A stretch of DNA of 64,000 nt, taken from Clostridia bacterium (GTDB lineage Bacteria; Bacillota; Clostridia; Christensenellales; CAG-138). The stretch lies in NCBI GenBank assembly GCA_017435905.1, contig JAFSEB010000045.1, positions 1 through 64,000 on the forward strand, given 5' to 3'. The position numbers and the translations under genes are program-made. The first letter of the stretch is position 1. Each line of letters opens with the position of its first letter. The notes below the pieces were generated by a model that was given only the letters and a program-made list of their open reading frames with translations, was not told where the DNA came from and searched no databases. Shown here piece after piece: positions 8,071 to 16,961 of the stretch.

Positions 8071-8724
8071 TCAGTAGTTATCCGCCTTGCGCTCAAAATA
8101 GCTTTGAGAAAAGCCGCAGGCAGGGCAGCGCCCCGGCGCTTCCGCACCGCTGTGCAGGTAGCCGCACTGCCGGCACATCCATACGGTATCGCCGCCCTTG
8201 GTGCGGAACACGCTTTCCGTGCGGATGTTTTCAAGCAGGCGCAGGTAGCGCTCCTCGTGGGCTTTTTCCACCTCGCCCACACGGAGGAAGCGCTCTGCAA
8301 GGTAGGGGAAGCCCTCCTCCACCGCCTCCTTTGCCATACGGGCATACATTTCCGCCCACTCCTCGTGCTCGCCCTCCGCAGCGGTGATCAGGTTTTCCCC
8401 GGTGGTGCCGATGCCGCACAGTTCCTGGTACCACATCTTTGCATGCTGCCGCTCGTTTTCGGCGGTCTCCCGGAAAAAGGCGGCGATCTGCTCAAAACCG
8501 TCCCGCTGCGCAGCCTCCGCAAAGAAGTAATACTTGTTCCGCGCCCGGGATTCTCCCGAAAAGGCCTCCCACAGGTTTTTCTCCGTTTTCGTGCCCTTGT
8601 AGCGGCCGTCCGCACCGCCAAGGGGCGAAAACCGCTCCCTGGGTGCGGCGCATACGGGGCAGGTCTCGGGCGGTGCATCGCCCTCGTGGATGTAGTTGCA
8701 TACGGTGCAGATGAATCGTTTCAT
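8071..8724 (-). CDS. rubrerythrin with rubredoxin domains at both ends
   Basis: A 217-residue non-heme iron protein that reduces hydrogen peroxide in anaerobes. Three parts are visible: an N-terminal rubredoxin-like motif (CTVCNYIHEG...CPVC, residues 5-24), a ferritin-like four-helix region with the di-iron ligands (ESRARNKY, ENERQHAKMW, EVEKAHEERY), and a C-terminal rubredoxin-like motif (CRQCGYLH...CPAC). Classical rubrerythrins have only the C-terminal rubredoxin and reverse rubrerythrins only the N-terminal one, so this protein combines both. Start at 8724 is supported by GAGGAGGGG upstream. It is divergent from a regulator with a superoxide-reductase-like domain, which suggests shared control. 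Confidence 0.9.
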   Translation of the reverse strand: MKRFICTVCNYIHEGDAPPETCPVCAAPRERFSPLGGADGRYKGTKTEKNLWEAFSGESRARNKYYFFAEAAQRDGFEQIAAFFRETAENERQHAKMWYQELCGIGTTGENLITAAEGEHEEWAEMYARMAKEAVEEGFPYLAERFLRVGEVEKAHEERYLRLLENIRTESVFRTKGGDTVWMCRQCGYLHSGAEAPGRCPACGFSQSYFERKADNY

Positions 8725-8778
8725 ATTCCCCTCCTCAAAGATGGTGTTAGTGGAAGTATTGCCCGGAAAAAACAGGAA

Positions 8779-8797
8779 TATCCACCAAGCGTGGATA
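8779..8797. promoter_or_regulatory. perfect inverted repeat between rubrerythrin and XRE regulator
   Basis: TATCCAC (8779-8785) and GTGGATA (8791-8797) form 7-base arms with a 5-base spacer in the 118-base divergent region. A TATACT at 8819-8824 could be the -10 element of the regulator gene. This is a candidate operator for the adjacent XRE protein. Confidence 0.55.
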
Positions 8798-8842
8798 CCG
8801 GGATGCAAAAAAGGGTGCTATACTGGCTTTGAGGTGAAAAAC

Positions 8843-9421
8843 ATGATGCAGGAGACTACCGGCGCACGCATCGGGCGGCTGCGCCGTGAAAAGGGGCTGA
8901 CGCAGGCTGCCCTTGCGGCGATGCTTGGCGTTTCCCCGAAAGCGGTATCCAAATGGGAGAACGATAAGGGGCTGCCGGATGTATCCCTGCTTGCGCCCCT
9001 TGCGGCAGCGCTCGGGGCAGACCTGAAAGCGCTGCTCACGGGCAGCGAACGGGCGGAGAAGGGAGACAATATGAAAAAGACCAGATTTTATGTTTGCCCG
9101 GAGTGCGGCAGCATCGTCACATCCGGCGGCAATGCGGAAATTGCCTGCTGCGGCAGAAAGCTTGAAGCGCTCCTGCCGAAGAAGGCGGCGGAGCATGAAA
9201 TGCTGCGGGCGGAAAGCGTGGAGAACGATTGGTACATCACATCCGATCACCCTATGACAAAGGAGGACCACATCAGCTTCGTGGCATTCCTGACCGGCGA
9301 CAGGCTGCAGCTGATCCGGCAGTACCCGGAGTGGGATCTTTCCCTGCGCATCGAAAAGCGGCAGCACGGCACCCTTCTTTGGTACAGCAAAAAAGAAGGA
9401 CTTTTGTACCGCTATCTTTGA
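8843..9421 (+). CDS. XRE regulator fused to a desulfoferrodoxin-like domain
   Basis: A 192-residue protein. Residues 6-62 are an XRE helix-turn-helix (TQAALAAMLGVSPKAVSKWE). Residues 78-112 resemble the desulforedoxin part of desulfoferrodoxin, with CPEC (85-88) and ACCGR (102-103), enough for an Fe(Cys)4 centre. Residues 115-192 resemble a superoxide reductase domain (SDHPMTKEDHISF, then GTLLWYSKKEGL), but the usual HYI and YCN-HGL positions read DHI and YSKKEGL, so catalytic ligands look lost. A DNA-binding redox sensor is therefore likelier than an enzyme. The start at 8843 has GAGGTG upstream. Divergent from rubrerythrin with a perfect inverted repeat between them. Confidence 0.8.
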   Translation: MMQETTGARIGRLRREKGLTQAALAAMLGVSPKAVSKWENDKGLPDVSLLAPLAAALGADLKALLTGSERAEKGDNMKKTRFYVCPECGSIVTSGGNAEIACCGRKLEALLPKKAAEHEMLRAESVENDWYITSDHPMTKEDHISFVAFLTGDRLQLIRQYPEWDLSLRIEKRQHGTLLWYSKKEGLLYRYL

Positions 9422-9445
9422 TGAACACCGAAAGCAGCACATACG

Positions 9446-9473
9446 AAAGCCGCCGGCACAGCCGGCGGCTTTT
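9446..9473. terminator. terminator between convergent genes
   Basis: GCCGCCGGC and GCCGGCGGC form a 9-base-pair stem with loop ACA, preceded by AAA and followed by TTTT. Confidence 0.85.
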
Positions 9474-9491
9474 GCATACGGGTGGAAGCTT

Positions 9492-10229
9492 TCATTGGAG
9501 AGACTTATCAAACAGCACATAGTCGGCAGGGTCAACGCTTTTGCCCTTTACATACAGCCCGAAGTGCAGGTGGCTTTTTTCGCCGCATTCGGAAACGGCG
9601 GTATCCCCCACATAGCCGATGAGGTCCCCTGCATTCACCTTTGCGCCCTCCCGAAGGGGCACATCCTCCTTCAGGTTTGCATACACGGCGGTGATGCCAT
9701 CCTGCGAGAGCACCTCCACCGTGACGCCGAAGGCATCATCGTGGTAGACGCCTTCCACGGTGCCGGCATAAACCGCATGCACCTCGGTTCCCTTGGGGGA
9801 AGCCACATCCACGCCCGGGTGCGTCATCCACTGGTCAAGGGTACGGGAATAAAGGAGCGAATCCACCGCATAGCCCCATATGATCTCACCCCGAAGGGGC
9901 GGCGCCGCCTTTGTGCGCTGCGGCGCAGGGGTCTTTTCGGGCGCTGCGGTAAAGTCCGGCATGGGGGTGGGGGCAGGGGTCGGTGCAGGCGTGGGCACGG
10001 GCGTTTTCAAAGCCTCCGAAAGCCGCTCGTCGTTGGAATAGGCGACAGGCGCATCGCTGGGGGCAGGGGACGGTGCTTCCTCCTCTTCCGCCGGCAGAAA
10101 CGCCACCGCTGCTGCGGCGCCCACCACGGCAATGCAGGCGGTCAGGGCGATATAGTAGCCCTTTCCCCGAAGAAATGCGGCGCTTTTTTCCCGAAGGCGT
10201 GAAAGCACCCGGCGCAGTTTTTCCATCAT
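9492..10229 (-). CDS. membrane-anchored M23 (LytM) peptidase
   Basis: A 245-residue protein with a cytoplasmic N-terminus, one membrane helix near residues 25-45 (GYYIALTACIAVVGAAAAVA), a Pro/Thr-rich linker (TPAPTPAPTPMP), and a C-terminal M23 domain. The zinc ligands are present: THPGVD and SHLHFG, so it should be an active peptidoglycan endopeptidase outside the membrane. The layout resembles SpoIIQ, which in many clostridia keeps active-site residues, but a vegetative wall hydrolase is also possible. Start at 10229 has GGGAGG 10 bases upstream; the ATG at 10226 is an alternative. It is monocistronic and divergent from the DUF1385 block. Confidence 0.85.
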   Translation of the reverse strand: MMEKLRRVLSRLREKSAAFLRGKGYYIALTACIAVVGAAAAVAFLPAEEEEAPSPAPSDAPVAYSNDERLSEALKTPVPTPAPTPAPTPMPDFTAAPEKTPAPQRTKAAPPLRGEIIWGYAVDSLLYSRTLDQWMTHPGVDVASPKGTEVHAVYAGTVEGVYHDDAFGVTVEVLSQDGITAVYANLKEDVPLREGAKVNAGDLIGYVGDTAVSECGEKSHLHFGLYVKGKSVDPADYVLFDKSLQ

Positions 10230-10351
10230 AACAACAATACCTCCCTTTCGCTTTGCGGTCAGGCGGCAGGGAAGAGGCTGCCGCTTTTTTCCGCTTCTTC
10301 CGGTAGTGTTGCCAAAAAGCAGGTTTTTCAATCTTTTTTCACATTGGGCGG

Positions 10352-10380
10352 CTGACGGTTTTCCGCCTGCATGTTATAAT
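10352..10380 (+). promoter_or_regulatory. promoter of the DUF1385-prmC-prfA block
   Basis: CTGACG (10352-10357), 17-base spacer, TATAAT (10375-10380). A GGCGG/CCGCC inverted repeat lies over the -35 and spacer. Confidence 0.65.
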
Positions 10381-10435
10381 GATAGAAAAATGAGTCAGTA
10401 TGCCCTTTTTCGGGCATATCCACGGAGGATAGATT

Positions 10436-11419
10436 ATGGGTAAAGTTTGCACCGTCGGCGGTCAGGCCGTTATGGAAGGCGTGATGATGAAATCTCCCGA
10501 TGGCATTGCCATTGCGGTCAGGAAGCCGGACGGCACCATCGAAACGCAGTATAAAAAATACCGCACCAAGGCGCAGAAGGGCACTTTTTACGGGCTGCCC
10601 GTGGTGCGCGGCGTGGTCACGTTCGTGGAGTCCCTTTCAACGGGCATGAACACGCTGACGGAATCCGCCAAGCTTGCGGGGGAATCCTTTGATGAAGAAC
10701 CCTCCAAATTTGAAAAATGGCTGGCGGATAAGCTCGGCAAATCCGTTGAAAACATCGTGCTCGGCCTGGCGGTGATCCTGGCGGTGGTGATGGCGGTGGG
10801 CCTTTTCTTCATTCTGCCTACGCTCATCAGCTCCCTCATCCTCGGCGGCAGCGAGATCGCATCCGTTTGGAAGAGCCTTGTGGAGGGCTGTGTGCGCCTT
10901 TGCATCTTCATCTGCTACATCCTGTTCTGCTCCAAGGTGAAGGATGTGCGCCGTGTGTTCATGTACCACGGTGCGGAGCACAAGACCATTGCCTGCTACG
11001 AAGCAGAAGAACCCCTGACTGCCGAAAACGCCATGAAGCACAGGCGGCTCCACCCCCGCTGCGGCACCAATTATCTTTTCCTTGTGATGGCGGTATCCAT
11101 CCTGTTCTTTGCCGCCATCGGCTGGAATTCCAATTTCCTTGTGCGGATCCTGTCCCGCATCGTGTTCCTGCCCGTGGTGGCAGGCCTTTCCTACGAGGTG
11201 CTGCGCTTTGCGGCGAAGCACGACAACATCCTCACACGCATCATCCGTGCGCCGGGCATGGGCCTTCAGTACATCACCACCAAGGAACCCACCCCCGATA
11301 TGATCGAGGTCGCCATCACCGCCTTTGAACTTGCCATGGATCCCGAAGCCTTTCGGGCAAAGCAGGCGGCGGAAAGCAATCAGAAAGCGGAAGCCGCACC
11401 GGCGGCAGAGGAGGCATGA
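10436..11419 (+). CDS. DUF1385 membrane protein (YqhQ-like)
   Basis: A 327-residue multi-pass membrane protein. It begins with the family signature VGGQAVMEGVMMKSP and carries FMYHGAEHKTIACYE and LHPRCGTNYLF, with about four membrane helices between residues 100 and 260. Function is not established. In Bacillota this gene commonly stands upstream of prmC and prfA, as here, and its stop overlaps prmC by four bases (ATGA), so the two are coupled. The C-terminus ends in an Ala/Glu-rich tail. Confidence 0.88.
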   Translation: MGKVCTVGGQAVMEGVMMKSPDGIAIAVRKPDGTIETQYKKYRTKAQKGTFYGLPVVRGVVTFVESLSTGMNTLTESAKLAGESFDEEPSKFEKWLADKLGKSVENIVLGLAVILAVVMAVGLFFILPTLISSLILGGSEIASVWKSLVEGCVRLCIFICYILFCSKVKDVRRVFMYHGAEHKTIACYEAEEPLTAENAMKHRRLHPRCGTNYLFLVMAVSILFFAAIGWNSNFLVRILSRIVFLPVVAGLSYEVLRFAAKHDNILTRIIRAPGMGLQYITTKEPTPDMIEVAITAFELAMDPEAFRAKQAAESNQKAEAAPAAEEA

Positions 11420-12261
11420 CCTCCCTGCTGCAACAGCAGAATATCCCCCTGTTTCAGGCGATGCGCGCGGTCTCGGCCGCGCTTTTGCCCGTTGCGGGGG
11501 AAGAAGCGGACAGGGAAACACGCATCTTTTTTGCGGAAGCCCTCAACATAAAAGAGGGTGCGCTGCTGCTTCATAAAAACGATCCCCTTCCCGATGATGC
11601 GAAGGAAAAACTCCTTACCATGGTGGAACGGAGGCTGACAGGTGAGCCGCTCCAGTATATCCTCGGCGAGTGGGAGTTTATGGGGCTGCCCTTCAAGGTG
11701 GACAGCCGTGCCCTTATCCCCCGTCAGGATACGGAAACGCTGGCGGAGGCTGCCATTGAATTATTGAAGAAAAGAAAGCGCCTGCGTGTGCTTGATCTTT
11801 GCTGCGGCACAGGCTGCATCGGCATCAGCCTTGCGGTGCTTGCAAAGGCGCAGGTGACGCTTGCGGACATCAGCCGTGATGCCCTTAAACTTGCAAAGGA
11901 AAACGCCGCATTGAACGGCATCAACGCCGCTTTTTTGGAAACGGATCTGTTTTCCGCCGTGGAAGGGGAGTTTGACCTCATCGTGTCGAATCCGCCCTAT
12001 ATCAGCGCAAAGGATATGGCATCGCTGCAGAAAGAGGTGCGCTTTGAGCCTGCCCTTGCCCTCTTTGGCGGCGAGGATGGGCTGGACCTTTACCGCCGCA
12101 TTGCCGGCACATACAAGCCTCACCTTGCCCCCGGCGGCGCCATCCTGCTTGAGGTGGGCGCAGGGGAGGCAGAGGATGTAAAAGCCCTTCTCGGCGAGGG
12201 CGCATATGCCATCAGGGACCTGTGCGGCATCGACAGGGTGGTGATCAAAGATGAAGCGTAA
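11416..12261 (+). CDS. prmC: peptide chain release factor N5-glutamine methyltransferase
   Basis: This 281-residue enzyme methylates the glutamine of the GGQ motif in release factors, using S-adenosylmethionine. The N-terminal helical domain, the SAM-binding motif LDLCCGTGCIGISLA and the catalytic NPPYIS are all present. Its substrate RF1 (prfA) lies two genes downstream, which is the usual pairing. It overlaps the upstream DUF1385 gene by 4 bases and the downstream CapA-like gene by 11 bases. Confidence 0.95.
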   Translation: MTSLLQQQNIPLFQAMRAVSAALLPVAGEEADRETRIFFAEALNIKEGALLLHKNDPLPDDAKEKLLTMVERRLTGEPLQYILGEWEFMGLPFKVDSRALIPRQDTETLAEAAIELLKKRKRLRVLDLCCGTGCIGISLAVLAKAQVTLADISRDALKLAKENAALNGINAAFLETDLFSAVEGEFDLIVSNPPYISAKDMASLQKEVRFEPALALFGGEDGLDLYRRIAGTYKPHLAPGGAILLEVGAGEAEDVKALLGEGAYAIRDLCGIDRVVIKDEA

Positions 12262-13630
12262 CGTATGGTTTTCGATCCTTCTTCTCGGCGTGCTGCTGTT
12301 CTTCGGCTGCGCCCAAACGCCGCCCGTGCCCATCACGGTCACGCCTGCCCCGGCGGAGACTCCCGTGCCGAAGGCAACGCCTGCGCAGCATGAAACAACG
12401 CCTGCACCCACGGCGTCGCCCGTGCCTGTACCCACGCCGGAGCCCACTCCCACGCCGGCGCCGACGCCGCAAACGGCGGCCATCGGCTTTGCGGGGGATA
12501 TCCTGATGATGGAGACCCAGATCAATAATGCCAGGCAGCCCGACGGCAGCTATGATTTCACCGGCAGCTTTCTGCCCGTCAAGGATCTTTTCATGCAGGC
12601 GGACATGATGTGCGTGAACTTCGAGGGCGCCCTTGCAGGGGAAGAAGCCGGCTACTCAAAGCCCCGACCCACCGCACCGCCGCCCACGGAGACGAACCCC
12701 ACGCCGAAAGCGCCCTTCCAGAGCTTCAATTCGCCGGATGCATTGGCGGATAACCTTTACGCCCTCGGTGTGGACTATGCCTGCACCGCCAACAATCACA
12801 GCCTTGACAGGGGCTATGAGGGGCTTCTTGCCACGGCCCGGTGCCTGCGCCGCACCGGCATGCTGCAGGGCGGCACCTACATAAGCGAAGAGGATCGCTT
12901 CACCCCCCGTATCATGGATGTCAACGGCATCAGGGTGGGCATCATATCCGCAGCGCAGGGGCTGAACAGCAACGACGGGCTGATCCCCTCGGAAGCACGG
13001 CACTTTGCGGTCACACGCCTCACGAAAAACGAAGAGCTGCTGCAGAAGGAATTCACCCTTTGCAGGGAGCAGGGGGCGGAATTCATCATTGCCTTTGTGC
13101 ATTGGGGCGTGGAATTTGAAACGGAAGAAAACAGCACCCAGAAAAAACAGACGGAAATGCTCATTGCCATGGGTGCGGATGCCATCATCGGCAGCCATCC
13201 CCATGTGGTGCAGCCCATCAGATGGGCAGAAGCGCAGCGTGATGGGAAGGATATCCGTGTGCCGGTGGTGTATTCCCTCGGCAACTTTATTTCCAACATG
13301 TCCAACTCCTCAAAGCCTACCACCCAGTACGGCATGTTCGTGCGGCTGTGCCTTCTGAAGGAGCTGACGGGGGAAGTGCGCTGCGATGCGGTGGAATACA
13401 TCCCCGTTTATACATTCAAACAAAAACTGACGGACGGCAGGACGCTGCACCAGGCGGTGCCCTGTTATGAAGATCCATCCATGGCGGTGACCGCCGAACC
13501 CATGGATGAAGACGACCTTGAAGACCTGCAGGATTGCCGCACGCATGTGGTAAATGCTGTGGGCACGGCGGAAGATATCAGGATCATCGAATGGAGCCAA
13601 ACCTATGCGCAGCAAACTCAGGAGCCTTAA
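12251..13630 (+). CDS. CapA-family lipoprotein (poly-gamma-glutamate synthesis type)
   Basis: A 459-residue exported lipoprotein: a hydrophobic signal ending in FFGC, a long Pro/Thr/Ala linker to about residue 75, and then a CapA/PgsA-type metallophosphatase-like domain with the usual [22 protein letters not shown] and GSHPHVVQP motifs. CapA proteins take part in poly-gamma-glutamate capsule export, but many family members have other or unknown roles and no pgsB or pgsC is present here. It overlaps prmC by 11 bases and is followed closely by prfA, so it is inserted within an otherwise conserved translation block. Confidence 0.85.
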   Translation: MKRNVWFSILLLGVLLFFGCAQTPPVPITVTPAPAETPVPKATPAQHETTPAPTASPVPVPTPEPTPTPAPTPQTAAIGFAGDILMMETQINNARQPDGSYDFTGSFLPVKDLFMQADMMCVNFEGALAGEEAGYSKPRPTAPPPTETNPTPKAPFQSFNSPDALADNLYALGVDYACTANNHSLDRGYEGLLATARCLRRTGMLQGGTYISEEDRFTPRIMDVNGIRVGIISAAQGLNSNDGLIPSEARHFAVTRLTKNEELLQKEFTLCREQGAEFIIAFVHWGVEFETEENSTQKKQTEMLIAMGADAIIGSHPHVVQPIRWAEAQRDGKDIRVPVVYSLGNFISNMSNSSKPTTQYGMFVRLCLLKELTGEVRCDAVEYIPVYTFKQKLTDGRTLHQAVPCYEDPSMAVTAEPMDEDDLEDLQDCRTHVVNAVGTAEDIRIIEWSQTYAQQTQEP

Positions 13631-14678
13631 AGCAAGATATGATGAACTTTCCGCCCTGCTGGGCGATACCGCCGTTATTGCAGACCAAAAGCGGTACCGT
13701 GAGCTTGCCCGGGAGCATGCAGGCCTCAGCGACATCGCCGCAGCCTGCGACCGCTATGAGGAGACCCTCACCGGCATCGAGGACTGCAAAGCCATGCTTT
13801 CCGAACAGCAGGACAGCGAAATGCGTGAGCTCATCCATGCGGAGCTTGCGGAACTGGAGGAAAGGGAGACCGCCCTTGTGGAGGAGATCCGCATCCTGCT
13901 GCTCCCGAAGGATCCCAACGATGACAGGAACGTCATCATCGAGATCCGTGCCGGCACCGGCGGCGATGAAGCGGCGCTGTTCGGCGCAGACCTGCTGCGC
14001 ATGTACGAGCGCTATGCGGAGCGCCACGGCTTCAGGACCGAATTTTTGAACGACAACATGACGGAGATGGGCGGCGTGAAGGAAGTGGTGCTGTCCCTTT
14101 CCGGCAAGGGCGCCTATTCACGGATGAAATATGAATCCGGCGTGCACAGGGTGCAGCGTGTGCCCGAAACGGAATCCGGCGGACGCATCCACACAAGTGC
14201 CGCCACGGTGGCGGTGCTGCCCGAAGCGGATGACGTGGAGGTGGAGATCAACCCGGCGGATCTGCAGATCGATACTTACAGAAGCGGCGGCGCCGGCGGT
14301 CAGCACGTGAACAAAACGGAAAGTGCCATCCGCATCACCCACCTGCCCACGGGGCTTGTGGTACAGTGTCAGGATGAGCGCAGCCAGCACAAGAACAAGG
14401 ATAAGGCCATGCGTGTGCTCAAAAGCCGCCTGTTGGAGCTTTATCAGAACGAGGCGGCGGAAGCCCAAAGCGAAAACCGCCGCAGTCAGGTGGGCAGCGG
14501 CGACCGCAGCGAGCGCATCCGCACCTACAACTTCCCCCAGAACCGCATCACGGATCACCGCATCGGTCTGACGCTTTATAAGCTCGAAGCCTTTATGGAC
14601 GGGGATATGGACGAGCTGATCGAGGCGCTGATCCTTGCGGAGCGCACAGCGCTGCTGACGGGGGAAAGTCAGGAGTAA
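13605..14678 (+). CDS. prfA: peptide chain release factor 1
   Basis: RF1 reads UAA and UAG stop codons and triggers peptide release. At 357 residues it has the normal length; the catalytic motif appears as [17 protein letters not shown] near residue 225, and the [12 protein letters not shown] block follows. I chose the ATG at 13605, where GGAG lies 8-11 bases upstream and the protein begins as homologues do; this start lies inside the end of the CapA-like gene (26-base overlap). Its GGQ glutamine is the expected target of the PrmC encoded two genes upstream. Confidence 0.96.
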   Translation: MRSKLRSLKARYDELSALLGDTAVIADQKRYRELAREHAGLSDIAAACDRYEETLTGIEDCKAMLSEQQDSEMRELIHAELAELEERETALVEEIRILLLPKDPNDDRNVIIEIRAGTGGDEAALFGADLLRMYERYAERHGFRTEFLNDNMTEMGGVKEVVLSLSGKGAYSRMKYESGVHRVQRVPETESGGRIHTSAATVAVLPEADDVEVEINPADLQIDTYRSGGAGGQHVNKTESAIRITHLPTGLVVQCQDERSQHKNKDKAMRVLKSRLLELYQNEAAEAQSENRRSQVGSGDRSERIRTYNFPQNRITDHRIGLTLYKLEAFMDGDMDELIEALILAERTALLTGESQE

Positions 14679-14694
14679 AAAAGGGGGGGCTTTT

Positions 14695-15732
14695 ATGCAG
14701 ACCCAGTTTGCAAACGCAGTGACACAAAAGGAAAACGGCACACGCCTTGGGGGCAGCATCCTCAGGGCGGGGGGACTTGTGGCGTTCCCCACGGAAACGG
14801 TGTACGGCCTTGGGGCGAACGGCCTTGACGGGGAAGCGGTGAAACGCATCTTCGAGGCGAAGGGACGCCCTTCCGATAATCCGCTTATTCTGCATGTGGC
14901 GAAAAAGAACGATGTGAAGCAGCTTTGGACACGCATCCCGGATACCGCAAGAACGCTGATGGATGCTTTTTGGCCGGGGCCGCTGACCATCATCTTCAAC
15001 CGCTCCTCCGCTGTGCCCGATGCGGTCACCGCAGGGCTTGATACCGTTGCCGTCCGCATGCCGGATAATAAAACAGCCCTTGCCCTCATCCGTGAGGCAG
15101 GGGTGCCCGTGGCGGCGCCCAGCGCCAACAGCTCCGGCAAGCCCAGCCCCACCGCTGCGGAGCATGTCAGGGAGGATCTTGAAGGAAAGATAGACCTTAT
15201 CATCGACGGCGGCCCCTGCCGCTTCGGTGTGGAATCCACGGTTTTGTCCCTTGTGGGCAAGCCCACCATCCTGCGGCCCGGCGCCGTGACGAAGGAAATG
15301 CTGGAGGCGGTCATCGGCCCGGTGGAGCTTGCTCCCTCCATCCTTTCTCCCCTGAAGGCAGGGGAGCAGGCCGCATCCCCGGGCATGAAATACCGCCACT
15401 ATGCCCCCGAAGCGGATGTGCTTGTGGGCGAAGGCATGCCCCGGCAGGCCGCAAACCGCATTGCACGGGCATACGATGCCGCCGAGGCGGAGGGGAAACG
15501 CTGCATGATTTTTGCAACAGAGCAAACACGGGCGTTTTACACCGGCAGACAATATGTTATAATAGGCGACAGGGAGGAACCCCTTACCCTTTGTGCCAAC
15601 CTGTTCGCAAAGCTGCGTGAATATTCCGAAGAAGCGGATATCATCTTTGCGGAGGCGCTGCCCGAACAGGGGGAAGGCCTTGCCTACATGAACCGCCTTC
15701 TGCGGGCGGCAGGGTTCCGCACCTTGTCCTGA
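14695..15732 (+). CDS. tsaC: L-threonylcarbamoyladenylate synthase (Sua5 type)
   Basis: This enzyme makes threonylcarbamoyl-AMP from threonine, bicarbonate and ATP, the first step of the t6A modification at position 37 of tRNAs reading ANN codons. The 345 residues include the YrdC domain (GGLVAFPTETVYGLGA and KGRPSDNPLILHV) and the C-terminal Sua5 domain (SPGMKYRHYAPEA), so it is the long Sua5 form rather than short TsaC. A GGGGGGG tract precedes the ATG. It follows prfA by 16 bases in the same operon. Confidence 0.94.
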   Translation: MQTQFANAVTQKENGTRLGGSILRAGGLVAFPTETVYGLGANGLDGEAVKRIFEAKGRPSDNPLILHVAKKNDVKQLWTRIPDTARTLMDAFWPGPLTIIFNRSSAVPDAVTAGLDTVAVRMPDNKTALALIREAGVPVAAPSANSSGKPSPTAAEHVREDLEGKIDLIIDGGPCRFGVESTVLSLVGKPTILRPGAVTKEMLEAVIGPVELAPSILSPLKAGEQAASPGMKYRHYAPEADVLVGEGMPRQAANRIARAYDAAEAEGKRCMIFATEQTRAFYTGRQYVIIGDREEPLTLCANLFAKLREYSEEADIIFAEALPEQGEGLAYMNRLLRAAGFRTLS

Positions 15733-15766
15733 AACCGAAACATAAGAAAACAAGGAGATATGACAC

Positions 15767-16207
15767 ATGAAGATCGCAATCGGCTCGGATCACGGCGGTT
15801 TCGCCCTCAAACAGGAACTGATCCCCTTCATTGAAAAGCTGGGCTTTGAGGTGAAGGATTTCGGCTGCCCCGATGAAAACAGCGTGGATTATCCCGATGT
15901 GGCTTTCGCCGTGGCGGAAGCGGTGGCGGCGGGCGAATTTTCCCGCGGCATCATCATCTGCGGCACCGGTATCGGTGTTTCCATCTGCGCCAACAAGGTG
16001 AAGGGCATCCGCTGCGCCCTCTGCACCGATGAGACCATGGCACGGCTGACCCGTGAGCATAACGATTCCAACATGCTCGCCATGGGCGCCCGTATCATCG
16101 GCAGCGAAGCCGCAAAGGGCATCGTATCCACCTGGCTTTCTACTCCCTTCTCCAAGGGCACCAGGCATATCGGCCGCATCAGCAAGATCGAAAAGTATGA
16201 GGCATAA
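15767..16207 (+). CDS. rpiB: ribose-5-phosphate isomerase B
   Basis: A 146-residue isomerase interconverting ribose 5-phosphate and ribulose 5-phosphate in the non-oxidative pentose phosphate pathway. The start IAIGSDHGGFALK and the active-site region CGTGIGVSICANK are typical, and length is normal. AAGGAGATATGACAC gives a good ribosome site. Its position before upp is conserved in many Bacillota and links ribose phosphate to nucleotide salvage. Confidence 0.95.
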   Translation: MKIAIGSDHGGFALKQELIPFIEKLGFEVKDFGCPDENSVDYPDVAFAVAEAVAAGEFSRGIIICGTGIGVSICANKVKGIRCALCTDETMARLTREHNDSNMLAMGARIIGSEAAKGIVSTWLSTPFSKGTRHIGRISKIEKYEA

Positions 16208-16279
16208 GCCTCATATTTTTTGGATATCGACCAAAGAAAACCGCACATAAAAGCGTGAAAGACACGAAAGGAGCAAATC

Positions 16280-16909
16280 ATGAGTAAACTGACGGTGGTG
16301 GATCATCCGCTCGTACAGCACAAGCTTTCCCATCTTCGGGCCAAGGAGACCGGTTCCAAGGAATTCCGTGAACTGGTGGAAGAGATCGCAATGCTTCTGA
16401 CCTATGAAGCCACCCGTGATCTTCCCCTGAAAGAGACCCTCGTGGAGACCCCCGTGGCCACCGCAAAGACCTACACCCTTGCAGGCAGGAAGCTTGGCAT
16501 CGTGCCCATTCTCCGTGCCGGCCTCGGCATGGTGGACGGCATGCTCAACCTGATCCCTGCGGCGAAGGTGGGGCACATCGGTCTTTACCGTGACCCGGAG
16601 ACCCTGAAGCCCGTGGATTATTACTGCAAGCTGCCTGCGGATGTCAGCGAGCGTGATATCATCATCGTGGATCCCATGCTTGCCACCGGCGGCAGCGCCG
16701 TGGAGGGCATCAGCGTGGTGAAGCGTGCCGGCTGCAAGCGCATCAAGCTCGTGTGCCTCATCGCTGCCCCCGAGGGCGTGAAGGCGGTGCAGGAAGCCCA
16801 TGACGATGTGGATATCTACGTTGCCAATGTGGATGACTGCCTTAACGATCACGGCTACATCGTCCCCGGTCTCGGCGATGCCGGCGACAGGATCTTCGGC
16901 ACCAAATAA
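16280..16909 (+). CDS. upp: uracil phosphoribosyltransferase
   Basis: Salvages uracil with PRPP to give UMP. The 209-residue protein has the expected start ([12 protein letters not shown]), the RAGLGMVDG block and the PRPP-binding loop [10 protein letters not shown], and ends [13 protein letters not shown] as in the family. AAAGGAG precedes the ATG. It is the last gene of the block and is followed by a strong bidirectional terminator. Confidence 0.96.
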   Translation: MSKLTVVDHPLVQHKLSHLRAKETGSKEFRELVEEIAMLLTYEATRDLPLKETLVETPVATAKTYTLAGRKLGIVPILRAGLGMVDGMLNLIPAAKVGHIGLYRDPETLKPVDYYCKLPADVSERDIIIVDPMLATGGSAVEGISVVKRAGCKRIKLVCLIAAPEGVKAVQEAHDDVDIYVANVDDCLNDHGYIVPGLGDAGDRIFGTK

Positions 16910-16925
16910 GCAACAATACAATTTA

Positions 16926-16959
16926 AAAAACGCTGTGTGCAGATGCACACAGCGTTTTT
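16926..16959. terminator. bidirectional terminator
   Basis: AAAAACGCTGTGTGC, loop AGAT, then GCACACAGCGTTTTT: a 10-base-pair stem with A and T tracts, between upp and the convergent MerR gene. Confidence 0.92.
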
Positions 16960-16961
16960 GC

